Source: Microbaculum marinisediminis
Lineage (GTDB): Bacteria; Pseudomonadota; Alphaproteobacteria; Rhizobiales; Tepidamorphaceae
Assembly (NCBI RefSeq): GCF_025397915.1
Contig: NZ_JALIDZ010000004.1
Span: 310,001-374,000, forward strand
DNA: 64,000 bases
Direction: 5' to 3'
The notes below the pieces were generated by a model. That model had not been told where the DNA came from. It searched no databases and worked only from the letters and a program-made list of their open reading frames with translations. The position numbers and the translations under genes are program-made. Of the stretch, positions 34,935 to 45,583 are shown piece after piece. Each line of letters starts with the position of its first letter. The stretch's first letter is position 1.

Positions 34935-36215
34935 ATGTCCCGGCCCGATATCCTGACCTTCGGCTGCCGCCTCAACGCGGCGGAATCCGAGGCGATCCGC
35001 GAGCTGGCCGACGAGGCCGACCTCGCCGACACCATCGTCGTCAATACCTGTGCGGTGACCGGCGAGGCCGTGCGCCAGGCGCGCCAGGCGATCCGCAAGG
35101 CGCGGCGCGAGAATCCGGCCGCGCGCATCGTCGTCACCGGCTGCGCGGCGCAGACCGAGCCGCAGACCTTCGCCGACATGGCGGAGGTCGACCTGGTGCT
35201 CGGCAATGCTGAGAAGCTGAAGCCGGAAAGCTATCGCGCACTGCCGTTCGGGGCCGAGCAGGCCGAGAAGGTGCGCGTCAACGACATCATGGAGCTGACC
35301 GAGACCGGCGCCCATCTGATCGAGGGGTTCGAGGGCCGGGCGCGCGCCTTCGTGCAGGTGCAGAACGGCTGCGATCATCGCTGCACCTTCTGCATCATCC
35401 CCTATGGCCGCGGTCCGTCGCGCTCGGTGCCGATGGGCGGGGTCGTCGATCAGGTGCGCCGTCTGGTCGAGGCGGGCTATGCGGAGGTGGTGCTGACCGG
35501 CGTCGACCTCACCTCCTATGGCGGCGACCTGCCGGGCCATCCGCGCTTCGGCACGCTGGTCCGGGCCATCCTGCGCCATGTCCCCGAGCTGGGGCGGCTG
35601 CGCATCTCCTCGATCGATTCGGTGGAAGCCGACGACGACCTGCTGCGGGCGATCGCCGAGGAGGAGCGGCTGATGCCGCATCTGCATCTGTCGCTGCAGG
35701 CCGGCGACGACATGATCCTGAAGCGGATGAAGCGGCGGCATTCGCGCGCCCAGTCGGTGGAGTTCTGCGACGCGGTGCGCCGGCTCAGGCCCGACATGGT
35801 GTTCGGCGCCGATCTGATCGCCGGCTTCCCGACCGAGACCGACGCGATGTTCGAGAACACGCTGAGGATCGTCGCCGATTGCGGCCTGACGCATCTGCAC
35901 GTCTTCCCGTTCTCACCGCGCACCGGCACCCCGGCGGCGCGCATGCCGCAGGTCGACCGGCGGCTCGTCAAGGAGCGCGCGGCGCGGCTCAGGACGGAAG
36001 GCGAGGCGGCGCTGAGACGCCATCTCGACGCCGAGATCGGCCGCGACCGGCTGGTGCTGGTGGAAACCGAAACGAGCGGACGCACCGAGCAGTTCACCGT
36101 CGCCCGGCTCGACCGGGCCTTGCCGTCCGGTTCGGTCGTCAGGGCGCGCGTCACCGGCCATGACGGTCGCCGTCTCGAGACCCGCGTAGACCCCATTGGA
36201 ATGGCGGCAGCATGA
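34935..36215 (+). CDS. mtaB: tRNA t6A37 methylthiotransferase MtaB
   Basis: Radical-SAM enzyme that adds a methylthio group to t6A37 of tRNAs for ANN codons. 426 residues from the ATG before SRPDILTFGCRLN, preceded by GGGAGA. The N-terminal cluster Cys are in TFGCRLN, VNTCAVT and VTGCAAQ; the radical-SAM Cys triad is CDHRCTFC near residue 148; the TRAM domain lies at the C-terminal end (DRLVLVETETSGRTEQFTVARL). It overlaps ftsY by four bases (ATGA). Confidence 0.94.
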   Translation: MSRPDILTFGCRLNAAESEAIRELADEADLADTIVVNTCAVTGEAVRQARQAIRKARRENPAARIVVTGCAAQTEPQTFADMAEVDLVLGNAEKLKPESYRALPFGAEQAEKVRVNDIMELTETGAHLIEGFEGRARAFVQVQNGCDHRCTFCIIPYGRGPSRSVPMGGVVDQVRRLVEAGYAEVVLTGVDLTSYGGDLPGHPRFGTLVRAILRHVPELGRLRISSIDSVEADDDLLRAIAEEERLMPHLHLSLQAGDDMILKRMKRRHSRAQSVEFCDAVRRLRPDMVFGADLIAGFPTETDAMFENTLRIVADCGLTHLHVFPFSPRTGTPAARMPQVDRRLVKERAARLRTEGEAALRRHLDAEIGRDRLVLVETETSGRTEQFTVARLDRALPSGSVVRARVTGHDGRRLETRVDPIGMAAA

Positions 36216-37342
36216 GCGAAGAGAAGTCCGGCCCGAGCCTTATGGACCGGCTGCTCGGCCGCAAGGCTCCGGAAGATCAGGCCGTCGCCACCGGGACGGA
36301 CAAGCCCGGGACGGCGGAGCCCGCGACGGACCAGTCCGGGGCGGACGTGTCCGAAACGGGTAGGTCCGGGACCGAGAAGCCGCGCTCGTGGCTGCAACGG
36401 CTGCGCGCCGGGCTGTCGCGGTCGTCCTCGGCGCTGGGGCAGAACCTCACTGCGCTGATCCGCAAGCGCAAGCTCGACGACGAGACGCTGCAGGATCTGG
36501 AAGACATCCTGATCCAGGCCGATCTCGGCGTGGAAACGGCGGTGCGCATCACCGAGCGGCTGGCCAAGGAACGCTACGACAAGGAAATCGACGACGTCGA
36601 GCTGCGCACCGTGCTCGCCCAGGAAATCGAGGCGGTGCTGGAGCCGGTGGCCAAGCCGCTGGCGATCGATCCGGCGAAGTCCCCGCATGTGATCCTCGTC
36701 GTCGGCGTCAACGGCGCCGGCAAGACCACGACCATCGGCAAGCTCGCCGCGCAGTTCCGCCGCGAGGGCAGGTCGGTGGTGCTCGGCGCCGGCGACACGT
36801 TCCGCGCCGCGGCGATCGAGCAGCTCAAGATCTGGGGCGAGCGCACCGGCGCGACCGTGGTCGCCCGCGAGCAGGGCTCGGACGCCTCCGCGCTCGCCTT
36901 CGAGGCGTTGCAGCAGGCGCGCGCGGCGCAGGCCGACGTGGTGATGATCGACACCGCCGGGCGGCTTCAGAACCGCACCGAGCTGATGGCGGAACTGGAG
37001 AAGATCGTCCGCGTCATCAGGAAGCAGGACGAGACCGCGCCGCACGACGTCCTGCTGGTGCTCGACGCGACGACGGGCCAGAACGCCATGAACCAGACGG
37101 AGATCTTCCGCCAGGTCTGCGGCGTCACCGGGCTGGCGATGACCAAGCTCGACGGCACCGCGCGCGGCGGCATCCTGGTCGCCATCGCCGCCAAGCACGG
37201 CCTGCCGGTCCACGTCATCGGCGTCGGTGAGGGCGTCGACGACCTGCACCCGTTCACGGCGAGCGAGTTCGCCCGCGCGATCGTCGGAGAGGCGATCGAC
37301 GGCGATGCGACGGAGGGCGGCGATGCCGGCCGGGAACCGTGA
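36212..37342 (+). CDS. ftsY: Signal recognition particle receptor FtsY
   Basis: Membrane-associated GTPase that receives ribosome-SRP complexes from Ffh. 376 residues. The N-terminal 65 residues are a variable acidic/Thr-rich A-domain-like stretch with short repeats ([18 protein letters not shown]). NG-domain motifs: [18 protein letters not shown] near residue 170, [31 protein letters not shown] near 248, [10 protein letters not shown] near 310 and a C-terminal [12 protein letters not shown]. Coupled to mtaB. Confidence 0.95.
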   Translation: MSEEKSGPSLMDRLLGRKAPEDQAVATGTDKPGTAEPATDQSGADVSETGRSGTEKPRSWLQRLRAGLSRSSSALGQNLTALIRKRKLDDETLQDLEDILIQADLGVETAVRITERLAKERYDKEIDDVELRTVLAQEIEAVLEPVAKPLAIDPAKSPHVILVVGVNGAGKTTTIGKLAAQFRREGRSVVLGAGDTFRAAAIEQLKIWGERTGATVVAREQGSDASALAFEALQQARAAQADVVMIDTAGRLQNRTELMAELEKIVRVIRKQDETAPHDVLLVLDATTGQNAMNQTEIFRQVCGVTGLAMTKLDGTARGGILVAIAAKHGLPVHVIGVGEGVDDLHPFTASEFARAIVGEAIDGDATEGGDAGREP

Positions 37343-37432
37343 CGTGACGCCGCGCCGGCGCCTGCCCTCGGGGGCGGATCGCGCCGCCGCTCTGCCTGTA
37401 TCCCCCAAAGGACGCATCGGGAGTTTCCAGCC

Positions 37433-38023
37433 ATGACCCGTCCCGAAACCGTCGAACGCCATCCCGGCCCGCCGGAATGGGTGCGCCCGGCGCTGGAGCT
37501 CGGCCCGCTCGTCATCTTCTTCATCGGCAACTGGAAGCTCGGCATCTTCTGGGCGACCGGCCTGTTCATCCCGGCGACGCTGATCTCGGTTGCGATCTCG
37601 TGGATCATCCTGCGCAACGTGCCGGTGATGCCGCTGGTCACGGCGGTCTTCGTCACCGTGTTCGGCGGGCTGACGCTGTGGCTGCAGGACGACGTCTTCA
37701 TCAAGATGAAGCCGACCATCGTGAACCTCGCCTTCGCCGGGATCCTGGTCGCCGGGCTCTATTTCCGCCGCACGCTGCTCAAATACGCCTTCGGCACCGT
37801 GTTCCAGCTCAGCGAGGAGGGCTGGCGCGTCATCACCTGGCGCTGGGCGGTCTTCTTCGTCTTCCTGGCGGTGCTGAACGAGGTCGTCTGGCGCAACTTC
37901 TCCACCGACTTCTGGGTCAGCTTCAAGGTGTTCGGCATCATGCCGATCACCATGCTGTTCGCCGTGGCGCAGCTGCCGCTTCTGAAGAAATACGGGCTGG
38001 AGGACGAGGCCGAGAAGGCCTGA
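37433..38023 (+). CDS. Septation protein A family (YciB-like) inner membrane protein
   Basis: 196 residues with five or six hydrophobic helices (LGPLVIFFIGNWKLGIFWATG at the start). Family markers are LELGPLVIFF and, near the C terminus, WAVFFVFLAVLNEVVWRNFSTDFWVSFKVFG. Related proteins (YciB, IspA of Shigella) affect cell division and envelope integrity; the molecular role is not settled. GGAG lies nine bases before the ATG. It ends five bases before the convergent Nudix gene. Confidence 0.92.
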   Translation: MTRPETVERHPGPPEWVRPALELGPLVIFFIGNWKLGIFWATGLFIPATLISVAISWIILRNVPVMPLVTAVFVTVFGGLTLWLQDDVFIKMKPTIVNLAFAGILVAGLYFRRTLLKYAFGTVFQLSEEGWRVITWRWAVFFVFLAVLNEVVWRNFSTDFWVSFKVFGIMPITMLFAVAQLPLLKKYGLEDEAEKA

Positions 38024-38028
38024 GCCGC

Positions 38029-38586
38029 CTACCGGGTCAGCGGCTTGCCGCCGGGAAACAGGTCGCCGGTCTGGCCTTGCGGGTTGACGAAGGGCGGGGC
38101 GGCCTCGCCGAGTTCGCTCGCCCTGTCGTGGCCCAGCGCCCAGTGCACCGACGGGAAGGCGAGCTCGTCCCAGGGGATGTCGGCCCAGTCGAACAGCTTC
38201 ACCTCCAGGCTTTCCGCGCCGGGCGAGAAACCGCCGGCGAGCGTCGCCTGGAAGATCACCTGCACCTGCGACAACCGCGGCACCGAATAGACGGCGAGGA
38301 TGCCGGAAATGGCGATCTCGGCGTTGGCCTCCTCGAACGCCTCGCGGCGGGCGCCGGCATCGGGGGCTTCGTTCAGTTCCAGATAGCCGGCGGGGATCGT
38401 CCAGAAGCCGCGGCGGGGGAAGATCGCGCGGCGGCAGAGCAGGATCCCGCCCTGCGACCGGACCACCGAGCCGACGACGACCTTGGGATTGTCGTAGTGG
38501 ACAAAGCCGCAGCGCGTGCACACGCGCCGCTCCAGCGTGTCGCCGGGCGGGACGGTGTGGTGGAAGTCGGGCTCGAGATCGCTCAT
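38029..38586 (-). CDS. Nudix hydrolase with N-terminal zinc ribbon
   Basis: 185 residues from the ATG at 38586 (a TTG at 38607 is possible). RRVCTRCGFVHYDNPKVVV is a short zinc-ribbon-like start; only one CxxC pair is visible. The Nudix box is AGYLELNEAPDAGARREAFEEAN at about residues 70-92 with the REAFEE metal ligands. Nudix enzymes cleave nucleoside diphosphates linked to other groups, such as ADP-ribose or NADH; the zinc-ribbon arrangement recalls NudC-like NADH hydrolases, but the protein is shorter. Starts 72 bases after the end of ccmG in the same direction. Confidence 0.88.
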   Translation of the reverse strand: MSDLEPDFHHTVPPGDTLERRVCTRCGFVHYDNPKVVVGSVVRSQGGILLCRRAIFPRRGFWTIPAGYLELNEAPDAGARREAFEEANAEIAISGILAVYSVPRLSQVQVIFQATLAGGFSPGAESLEVKLFDWADIPWDELAFPSVHWALGHDRASELGEAAPPFVNPQGQTGDLFPGGKPLTR

Positions 38587-38657
38587 GACGTGAAATGGTG
38601 CCGTCAAGCGCGCGGCAAAATCAATCCGTCCGACGCGGTGTCACGACGAGTGCTTCA

Positions 38658-39326
38658 TCAGGAAGAGGGCTTCGGCTTCAGCGCCTTCTCGATTTCGGGC
38701 ATCAGCCGGTCGGCCAGCGAGCGCGCGTTGAGCGGGCCGACATGCTTGAAGACGATGCGGCCGTCGTTGTCGACGACGAAGGTCTCGGGCACGCCGTAGA
38801 CGCCCCAGTCGATGCCGACGCGGCCCTTCTCGTCGGCGCCGACGGCATCGAACGGATTGCCGTAGCGGCCGAGGAAGCGGCGGGCGTTGTCGGCGCCGTC
38901 CTTGTAGTTGAGGCCGAAGACGCGGAAGCGGTCGTCCTCGCCCAGGGCCTCGATGAAGGGATGCTCCTCGCGGCAGGGCACGCACCACGACGCCCAGACA
39001 TTGACCACGGTCACGCCCTGGCCCTTGAGGTCGTCGGTCGAAAAGCCCGGCACCGCCTTGCCGTCCTCCACCAGGCCGTCGAGGGCGGGGAGGCTGAATT
39101 GGGGCACCTCGCGGCCGATCAGGGCGGAGGGCACGACGCTCGGGTCACCGGCATAGAGGCGGAACAGGAACAGCCCGGCGAGACCCGCGAACACCACCAG
39201 CGGCGTGGCGACGACGATGCGGCCGAGCAGCGAGCGCTTCGGTCTGGCGGCTTTCGCGGGCGCGGATTTCTCGGGCGCCGGATTCCCGGGCCCCGACTTT
39301 CCGGGAGCGGTGTCCTCGGCGGTCAT
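38658..39326 (-). CDS. ccmG: Thiol:disulfide interchange protein CcmG/DsbE
   Basis: Periplasmic thioredoxin-like reductant of apocytochrome c or CcmH in heme attachment. 222 residues: about 25 charged/Pro-rich N-terminal residues, one membrane anchor (IVVATPLVVFAGLAGLFLFRL), then the thioredoxin fold with active site WASWCVPCREEHPF near residue 112 and the GVYGVPETFVVD cis-Pro loop. Its ATG overlaps the ccmD stop. Last gene of the ccm operon visible on this strand. Confidence 0.94.
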   Translation of the reverse strand: MTAEDTAPGKSGPGNPAPEKSAPAKAARPKRSLLGRIVVATPLVVFAGLAGLFLFRLYAGDPSVVPSALIGREVPQFSLPALDGLVEDGKAVPGFSTDDLKGQGVTVVNVWASWCVPCREEHPFIEALGEDDRFRVFGLNYKDGADNARRFLGRYGNPFDAVGADEKGRVGIDWGVYGVPETFVVDNDGRIVFKHVGPLNARSLADRLMPEIEKALKPKPSS

Positions 39327-39481
39327 CGGTTGCCGCCCGCGCGGCGCACGCCGCGCCTGTCGAGTTCGGCCAGCGCCGCCTTCTGGACGCGGCCGTCGGC
39401 GACCACCCAGACGACGAGGCCGAGCAGCACGGTGGCGGTCAGGGCATAGGCGGCGACGATGAATCCGAGATGGTCGACCAT
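39323..39481 (-). CDS. ccmD: Heme exporter protein CcmD
   Basis: 52 residues: MVDHLGFIVAAYALTATVLL at the start, one transmembrane segment, then a basic cytoplasmic tail with KAALAELDRRG. This is the CcmD pattern (HxxFIxxAYAxT, then a helix and ALxELxxRG). CcmD joins CcmABC in releasing holo-CcmE. The gene fits exactly between ccmC (21 bases away) and ccmG, with an ATGA overlap with ccmG. Too short to be listed by ordinary length cut-offs. Confidence 0.93.
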   Translation of the reverse strand: MVDHLGFIVAAYALTATVLLGLVVWVVADGRVQKAALAELDRRGVRRAGGNR

Positions 39482-39502
39482 TGGCTCAGCTCCTCGATCT
39501 GG

Positions 39503-40234
39503 TCATTGCGCGGGCGCCAGCGCGCCGGCCGCCCTGACGCGCAGCGCCCGGACCCGGCGGCGCATCACCTCGTTGCGCATGGCCGCGGTATGTAGGGCGA
39601 AGAACAGGAGCGTATAGCCGACGCCCATGGTCAGAAGCGGATACAGCATCGAGGAATCGATCGTCGGCCCGTCGAGGCGGAAGACGCTGGCGGGCTGGTG
39701 CAGGGTGTTCCACCAGTCGACCGAGAACTTGATAATCGGGATGTTGACGAAGCCGACCAGCGCCAGGATCGCGACGGGCCGCGCGGCGCGGGCGGGATCG
39801 TCGAAGGCGCGCCATAGCGCGATCAGGCCGAGATACATCAGGAACAGGATCAGCACCGAGGTCAGGCGCGCGTCCCACACCCACCAGGTGCCCCACATCG
39901 GCTTGCCCCACAGCGAGCCGGTGACCAGCGCCAGGAAGGTGAAGGCGGCGCCGATCGGGGCTGCGGCCTTGGCCGAGACGTCGGCGAGCGGGTGGCGCCA
40001 GACCAGCGTGCCCAGCGACGACACGGCGACGATCGAATAGCACATCATCGCCAGCCAGGCGGCCGGCACGTGGATGTACATGATCAGCACGGTCTCGCCC
40101 TGCTGGTAGTCGGCGGGCGCGCGGAAGGCCAGGAAAAGGCCGAGCGCGCAGACAAGCGCGGCCGCGGCCCACAGCCAGGGCAGCAGGCGTTCGGAGTACG
40201 CCATGAATCGGGTCGGGTTGGCGAGTTCGATCAT
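39503..40234 (-). CDS. ccmC: Heme exporter permease CcmC
   Basis: Inner-membrane protein that loads heme on CcmE. 243 residues with six transmembrane helices. The WWD domain is WGTWWVWDARLTS near residue 115-127, flanked by the heme-ligand His in YIHVPAAW near 60 and in WNTLHQPAS near 180. An ATG at 40234 follows a GTG at 40237; the ATG is taken. The terminal segment is Arg/Ala-rich. Confidence 0.95.
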   Translation of the reverse strand: MIELANPTRFMAYSERLLPWLWAAAALVCALGLFLAFRAPADYQQGETVLIMYIHVPAAWLAMMCYSIVAVSSLGTLVWRHPLADVSAKAAAPIGAAFTFLALVTGSLWGKPMWGTWWVWDARLTSVLILFLMYLGLIALWRAFDDPARAARPVAILALVGFVNIPIIKFSVDWWNTLHQPASVFRLDGPTIDSSMLYPLLTMGVGYTLLFFALHTAAMRNEVMRRRVRALRVRAAGALAPAQ

Positions 40235-40313
40235 CACGCGATCCTTCGCCGCCTGTTATGGCACAAAGTTCGGCGGAACTGAGATACGAAACAACGTCGC
40301 GGCACGGCTATTC

Positions 40314-40985
40314 CTACTCCAGCGCCAGTTTCAGCGCCGCGGCGGCGGCGATCGGGGCGAGAACGAGGCTCAGAAGCGTCAACGCGGCAAGGACCAGAAG
40401 CGGCGTCGACATCGGCACCGGGCCGGTGATCGCCGCGTCCGTCGCGCCGACGCCGAAGATGAGCACGGGCACCGTCAGCGGCAAGACCGTCACCGGAACC
40501 AGCAGGCCGCCGCGGCGCAGCGCCACCGTCAGGGCCGCGCCGATGGCGCCCAGGAAGGTCAGCGCCGGCGTGCCGACCAGAAGCGTCAGCGCGACGGCGC
40601 CGAGGGCGGCGGGATCGACGTTGAGCATCAGCCCGAGCAGCGGCGCGGCGACGACCAGCGGCAGGCCGGTCGTCACCCAGTGGGCGATCGCCTTCACCGC
40701 GACGATGACGACGAGCGGCGTCTCGGTCATGGTCAGGAGGTCGAGCGAGCCGTCCTCGTGATCGGCCTGGAACAGCCGGTCGAGGCCGATCAGGGTGGCC
40801 AGCAGCGCGCCTATCCAGAGGACCGCCGGGCCGACCCGCTTCAGGAGGTTCAGGTCGGGGCCGATGGCGAAGGGCATCAGCGCGATGACGATCAGAAAGA
40901 ACACCGCGCCCATCATGGCGCCGCCGCCGACGCGCAGCGACAGGCGGATCTCGCGGCGGAACAGGGCGGCGACGGCGCCGGTCAT
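40314..40985 (-). CDS. ccmB: Heme exporter permease CcmB
   Basis: Membrane subunit of the CcmAB ABC complex that releases holo-CcmE. 223 residues, six hydrophobic helices; family stretch LFRREIRLSLRVGGGAMMGAVFFLIVI at the start and DHEDGSLDLLTMTETPL in the loop. The start overlaps the ccmA stop by ATGA. Confidence 0.94.
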   Translation of the reverse strand: MTGAVAALFRREIRLSLRVGGGAMMGAVFFLIVIALMPFAIGPDLNLLKRVGPAVLWIGALLATLIGLDRLFQADHEDGSLDLLTMTETPLVVIVAVKAIAHWVTTGLPLVVAAPLLGLMLNVDPAALGAVALTLLVGTPALTFLGAIGAALTVALRRGGLLVPVTVLPLTVPVLIFGVGATDAAITGPVPMSTPLLVLAALTLLSLVLAPIAAAAALKLALE

Positions 40986-41647
40986 GTCGCGTCCCCTCCA
41001 GTATCGGCACCCGTTTCAGCGCCGGCATCGTTCCGGGCCGGGTTTGGCGCGGGGCCGCCCATCTCCAGCACCCGCGTCTCGAAGGGCAGCGCGTCATGGG
41101 TCGCCACGAGTGCCAGGCCGCCGCCGGCGAGATGGGCGCGAATCAGGTCGAATAGGCGCGCACGCGCCTGCGCGTCGATCGCCGTCGTCGGCTCGTCCAG
41201 CAGCCACAGCGGCCGCTCGCAGGCGATCAGGCGGGCGAGCGCAAGGCGCCGGCGCTGGCCGGCCGACAGGATGCCGGCGGGAAAGTCGGCGAGCGCGGCA
41301 AGGCCGACCTCCGCGAGCGCAGTGCCTGTATCGGCCTTGCGCCGGCCGAGCATCCCGGCCCAGAAGCCGAGGTTCTCGGCAACGGTGAGCGCGGGCTTCA
41401 GCGCGTCGAGATGGCCGACATAGTGGGCGTACTCGCCGACCGGCACGTCCTCGGCGGCACCGTCGAGGCGGAGCCGGCCCGCGCTCACGGGCACCAGCCC
41501 GGCGACGAGGCGCAAGAGCGACGACTTGCCGGCGCCGTTGGGGCCGCGCAGCACCAGAAGCTCGCCGGCATCGACCGCGAAACCGAGGCCGGAAAACACC
41601 TCGCGGCCGCCGCGCACGCACGCGAGATCGTCTCCCACCAGCTTCAT
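40982..41647 (-). CDS. ccmA: Heme exporter ATP-binding protein CcmA
   Basis: ABC ATPase of the cytochrome c maturation system. 221 residues. Walker [18 protein letters not shown] near residue 35, signature [14 protein letters not shown] near 125, Walker [13 protein letters not shown] near 148 and switch His in VATHDALPF. First gene of ccmA-ccmB-ccmC-ccmD-ccmG; it is divergent from acnA with 217 bases between. Confidence 0.95.
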   Translation of the reverse strand: MKLVGDDLACVRGGREVFSGLGFAVDAGELLVLRGPNGAGKSSLLRLVAGLVPVSAGRLRLDGAAEDVPVGEYAHYVGHLDALKPALTVAENLGFWAGMLGRRKADTGTALAEVGLAALADFPAGILSAGQRRRLALARLIACERPLWLLDEPTTAIDAQARARLFDLIRAHLAGGGLALVATHDALPFETRVLEMGGPAPNPARNDAGAETGADTGGDAT

Positions 41648-41741
41648 GGTGACGGCCTCATGCGGATCTGTATCGGGCGCGCGATCGGGTCGCCATGTGC
41701 GGGACGGGCCTCGCCTTTCTCACGTCGTATTGGCACCACTC

Positions 41742-41755
41742 TTAGAAATTCTCTA
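41742..41755. promoter_or_regulatory. Irr-box-like dyad in the ccmA/acnA divergent region
   Basis: TTAGAAATTCTCTA is an imperfect dyad resembling one half to most of the ICE motif bound by Irr in Hyphomicrobiales (TTTAGAA/TTCTAAA arms), but with a shorter centre and one mismatch. It is part of an AT-rich stretch (41740-41760) that is probably also the acnA promoter. Weak evidence; one of several readings. Confidence 0.3.
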
Positions 41756-41864
41756 TATACCCGGCAAGTCGGGCCGGCGCCTGCGACGTAAGTCGTGGTC
41801 ATATTGCGCACCGTGGACGCTGCCCCATCTCGCCCTGAACCCCCGAACGCAAGAGGCCGACGCA

Positions 41865-44579
<2,715 letters not shown>

Positions 44580-44595
44580 GCGAGCACCATGACCG

Positions 44596-44635
44596 GCGGC
44601 CCCGATCTTCACGATCGGGGCCGCGTGGTTTCCTT
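44596..44635 (+). terminator. Rho-independent terminator after acnA
   Basis: Perfect 12-base-pair stem GCGGCCCCGATC/GATCGGGGCCGC (44596-44607 and 44613-44624, loop TTCAC), then GTGGTTTCCTT. It starts 16 bases after the acnA stop. The T tract is interrupted, so termination may be partial. The rest of the 226-base gap to the DUF1223 gene holds no other clear feature. Confidence 0.8.
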
Positions 44636-44805
44636 GCGAATTTTCCAGCCGGTTTTTCCGCCGGCTCTCTCCGCGTGATTGTTGTGGGTGGGGCACCCGT
44701 CCGGGCGCGGGCGTCACCCCAATGTGACTGGCGTTTGAAGCCGCGACCGCGTATCCCGAAGCGATCGGTGCCGCCGGCACGACAAGGCTTTCGGGCAGTT
44801 TCGCG

Positions 44806-45576
44806 ATGAATTGGCTACGGTTTTCCCGACGATCTGCGCGCCTTGCCGCGGCGGCGCTGGCGCTTGCTTTCTTGCCGCTCGTTATTACCCCCCTGGGCAT
44901 GGGGGCGGCTAAGGCGGGGGAGCGGCTCGACGTCGTCGAGCTGTTCACCAGCCAGGGCTGCTCGTCCTGTCCGCCCGCCGATGCGGTGCTCGGCGAGATG
45001 GCTGATCGCGGCGACGTGCTCGCGCTCAGCTTCAACGTCGACTACTGGGACTATCTCGGCTGGAAGGACACGCTGGCCAGCCCGGACTTCACCAAGCGCC
45101 AGAAGGCCTATGCCCACGCGCGCGGCGATCGCGCCGTCTATACGCCGCAGGCGGTCGTCAACGGCATGATGCACGCTGTCGGCTCCGACCGGACGGACCT
45201 GAGGAACGCCATGCAGTCGACCGGCGACCGGCTCGACACGAAGGCGGTGGACCTCGCCCTGCGTCGCGACGGCGGCGCGATGGTGATCGAGACCGGAAAG
45301 GCGCGCGGCCTCCTCTCGCGGCCGAAGCCGGCGACGCTGTGGCTGGTCGTCTTCGACGACGAAAAGACGGTGAAAATCGAGCGCGGCGAGAACCGCGGCA
45401 AGACGGTCACCTATTCCAACGTCGTGCGCCGCATCGAGCCGATCGGCAAATGGACCGGCGACGCCGCGACGCTGACGGTGCCGCTGCCTGCCGACGGCGA
45501 CGCGAAATGCGCCGTCATCCTGCAGGAGGGCGACGGCGCCGCGCCCGGCCCGATCCTCGCGGCGGCGCGGCTGTAG
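44806..45576 (+). CDS. DUF1223 secreted thioredoxin-like protein
   Basis: 256 residues. An N-terminal signal or anchor (AAALALAFLPLVITPLGMG) precedes VVELFTSQGCSSCPPADAVL, a CxxC-type thioredoxin-like site (CSSC) at about residue 51-54 that marks DUF1223. Further family segments: LSFNVDYWDYLGWKDTLASP and YTPQAVVNG. The family is common in Alphaproteobacteria and periplasmic; no physiological role is settled. It converges on htpG with only seven bases between the two stops, so no room for a separate terminator. Confidence 0.87.
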   Translation: MNWLRFSRRSARLAAAALALAFLPLVITPLGMGAAKAGERLDVVELFTSQGCSSCPPADAVLGEMADRGDVLALSFNVDYWDYLGWKDTLASPDFTKRQKAYAHARGDRAVYTPQAVVNGMMHAVGSDRTDLRNAMQSTGDRLDTKAVDLALRRDGGAMVIETGKARGLLSRPKPATLWLVVFDDEKTVKIERGENRGKTVTYSNVVRRIEPIGKWTGDAATLTVPLPADGDAKCAVILQEGDGAAPGPILAAARL

Positions 45577-45583
45577 CGCACCC

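Noticed and set aside
35516-38521. A 1001-codon minus-strand frame opposite mtaB, ftsY and the septation gene
   Set aside because: Antisense shadow: no motifs, and the plus strand carries three well-marked genes with ATGA coupling.
41526-41864. A longer N terminus for AcnA
   Set aside because: The extension overlaps the 5' end of divergent ccmA and its promoter region, has no similarity, and the GTG at 41865 has a good ribosome-binding site.
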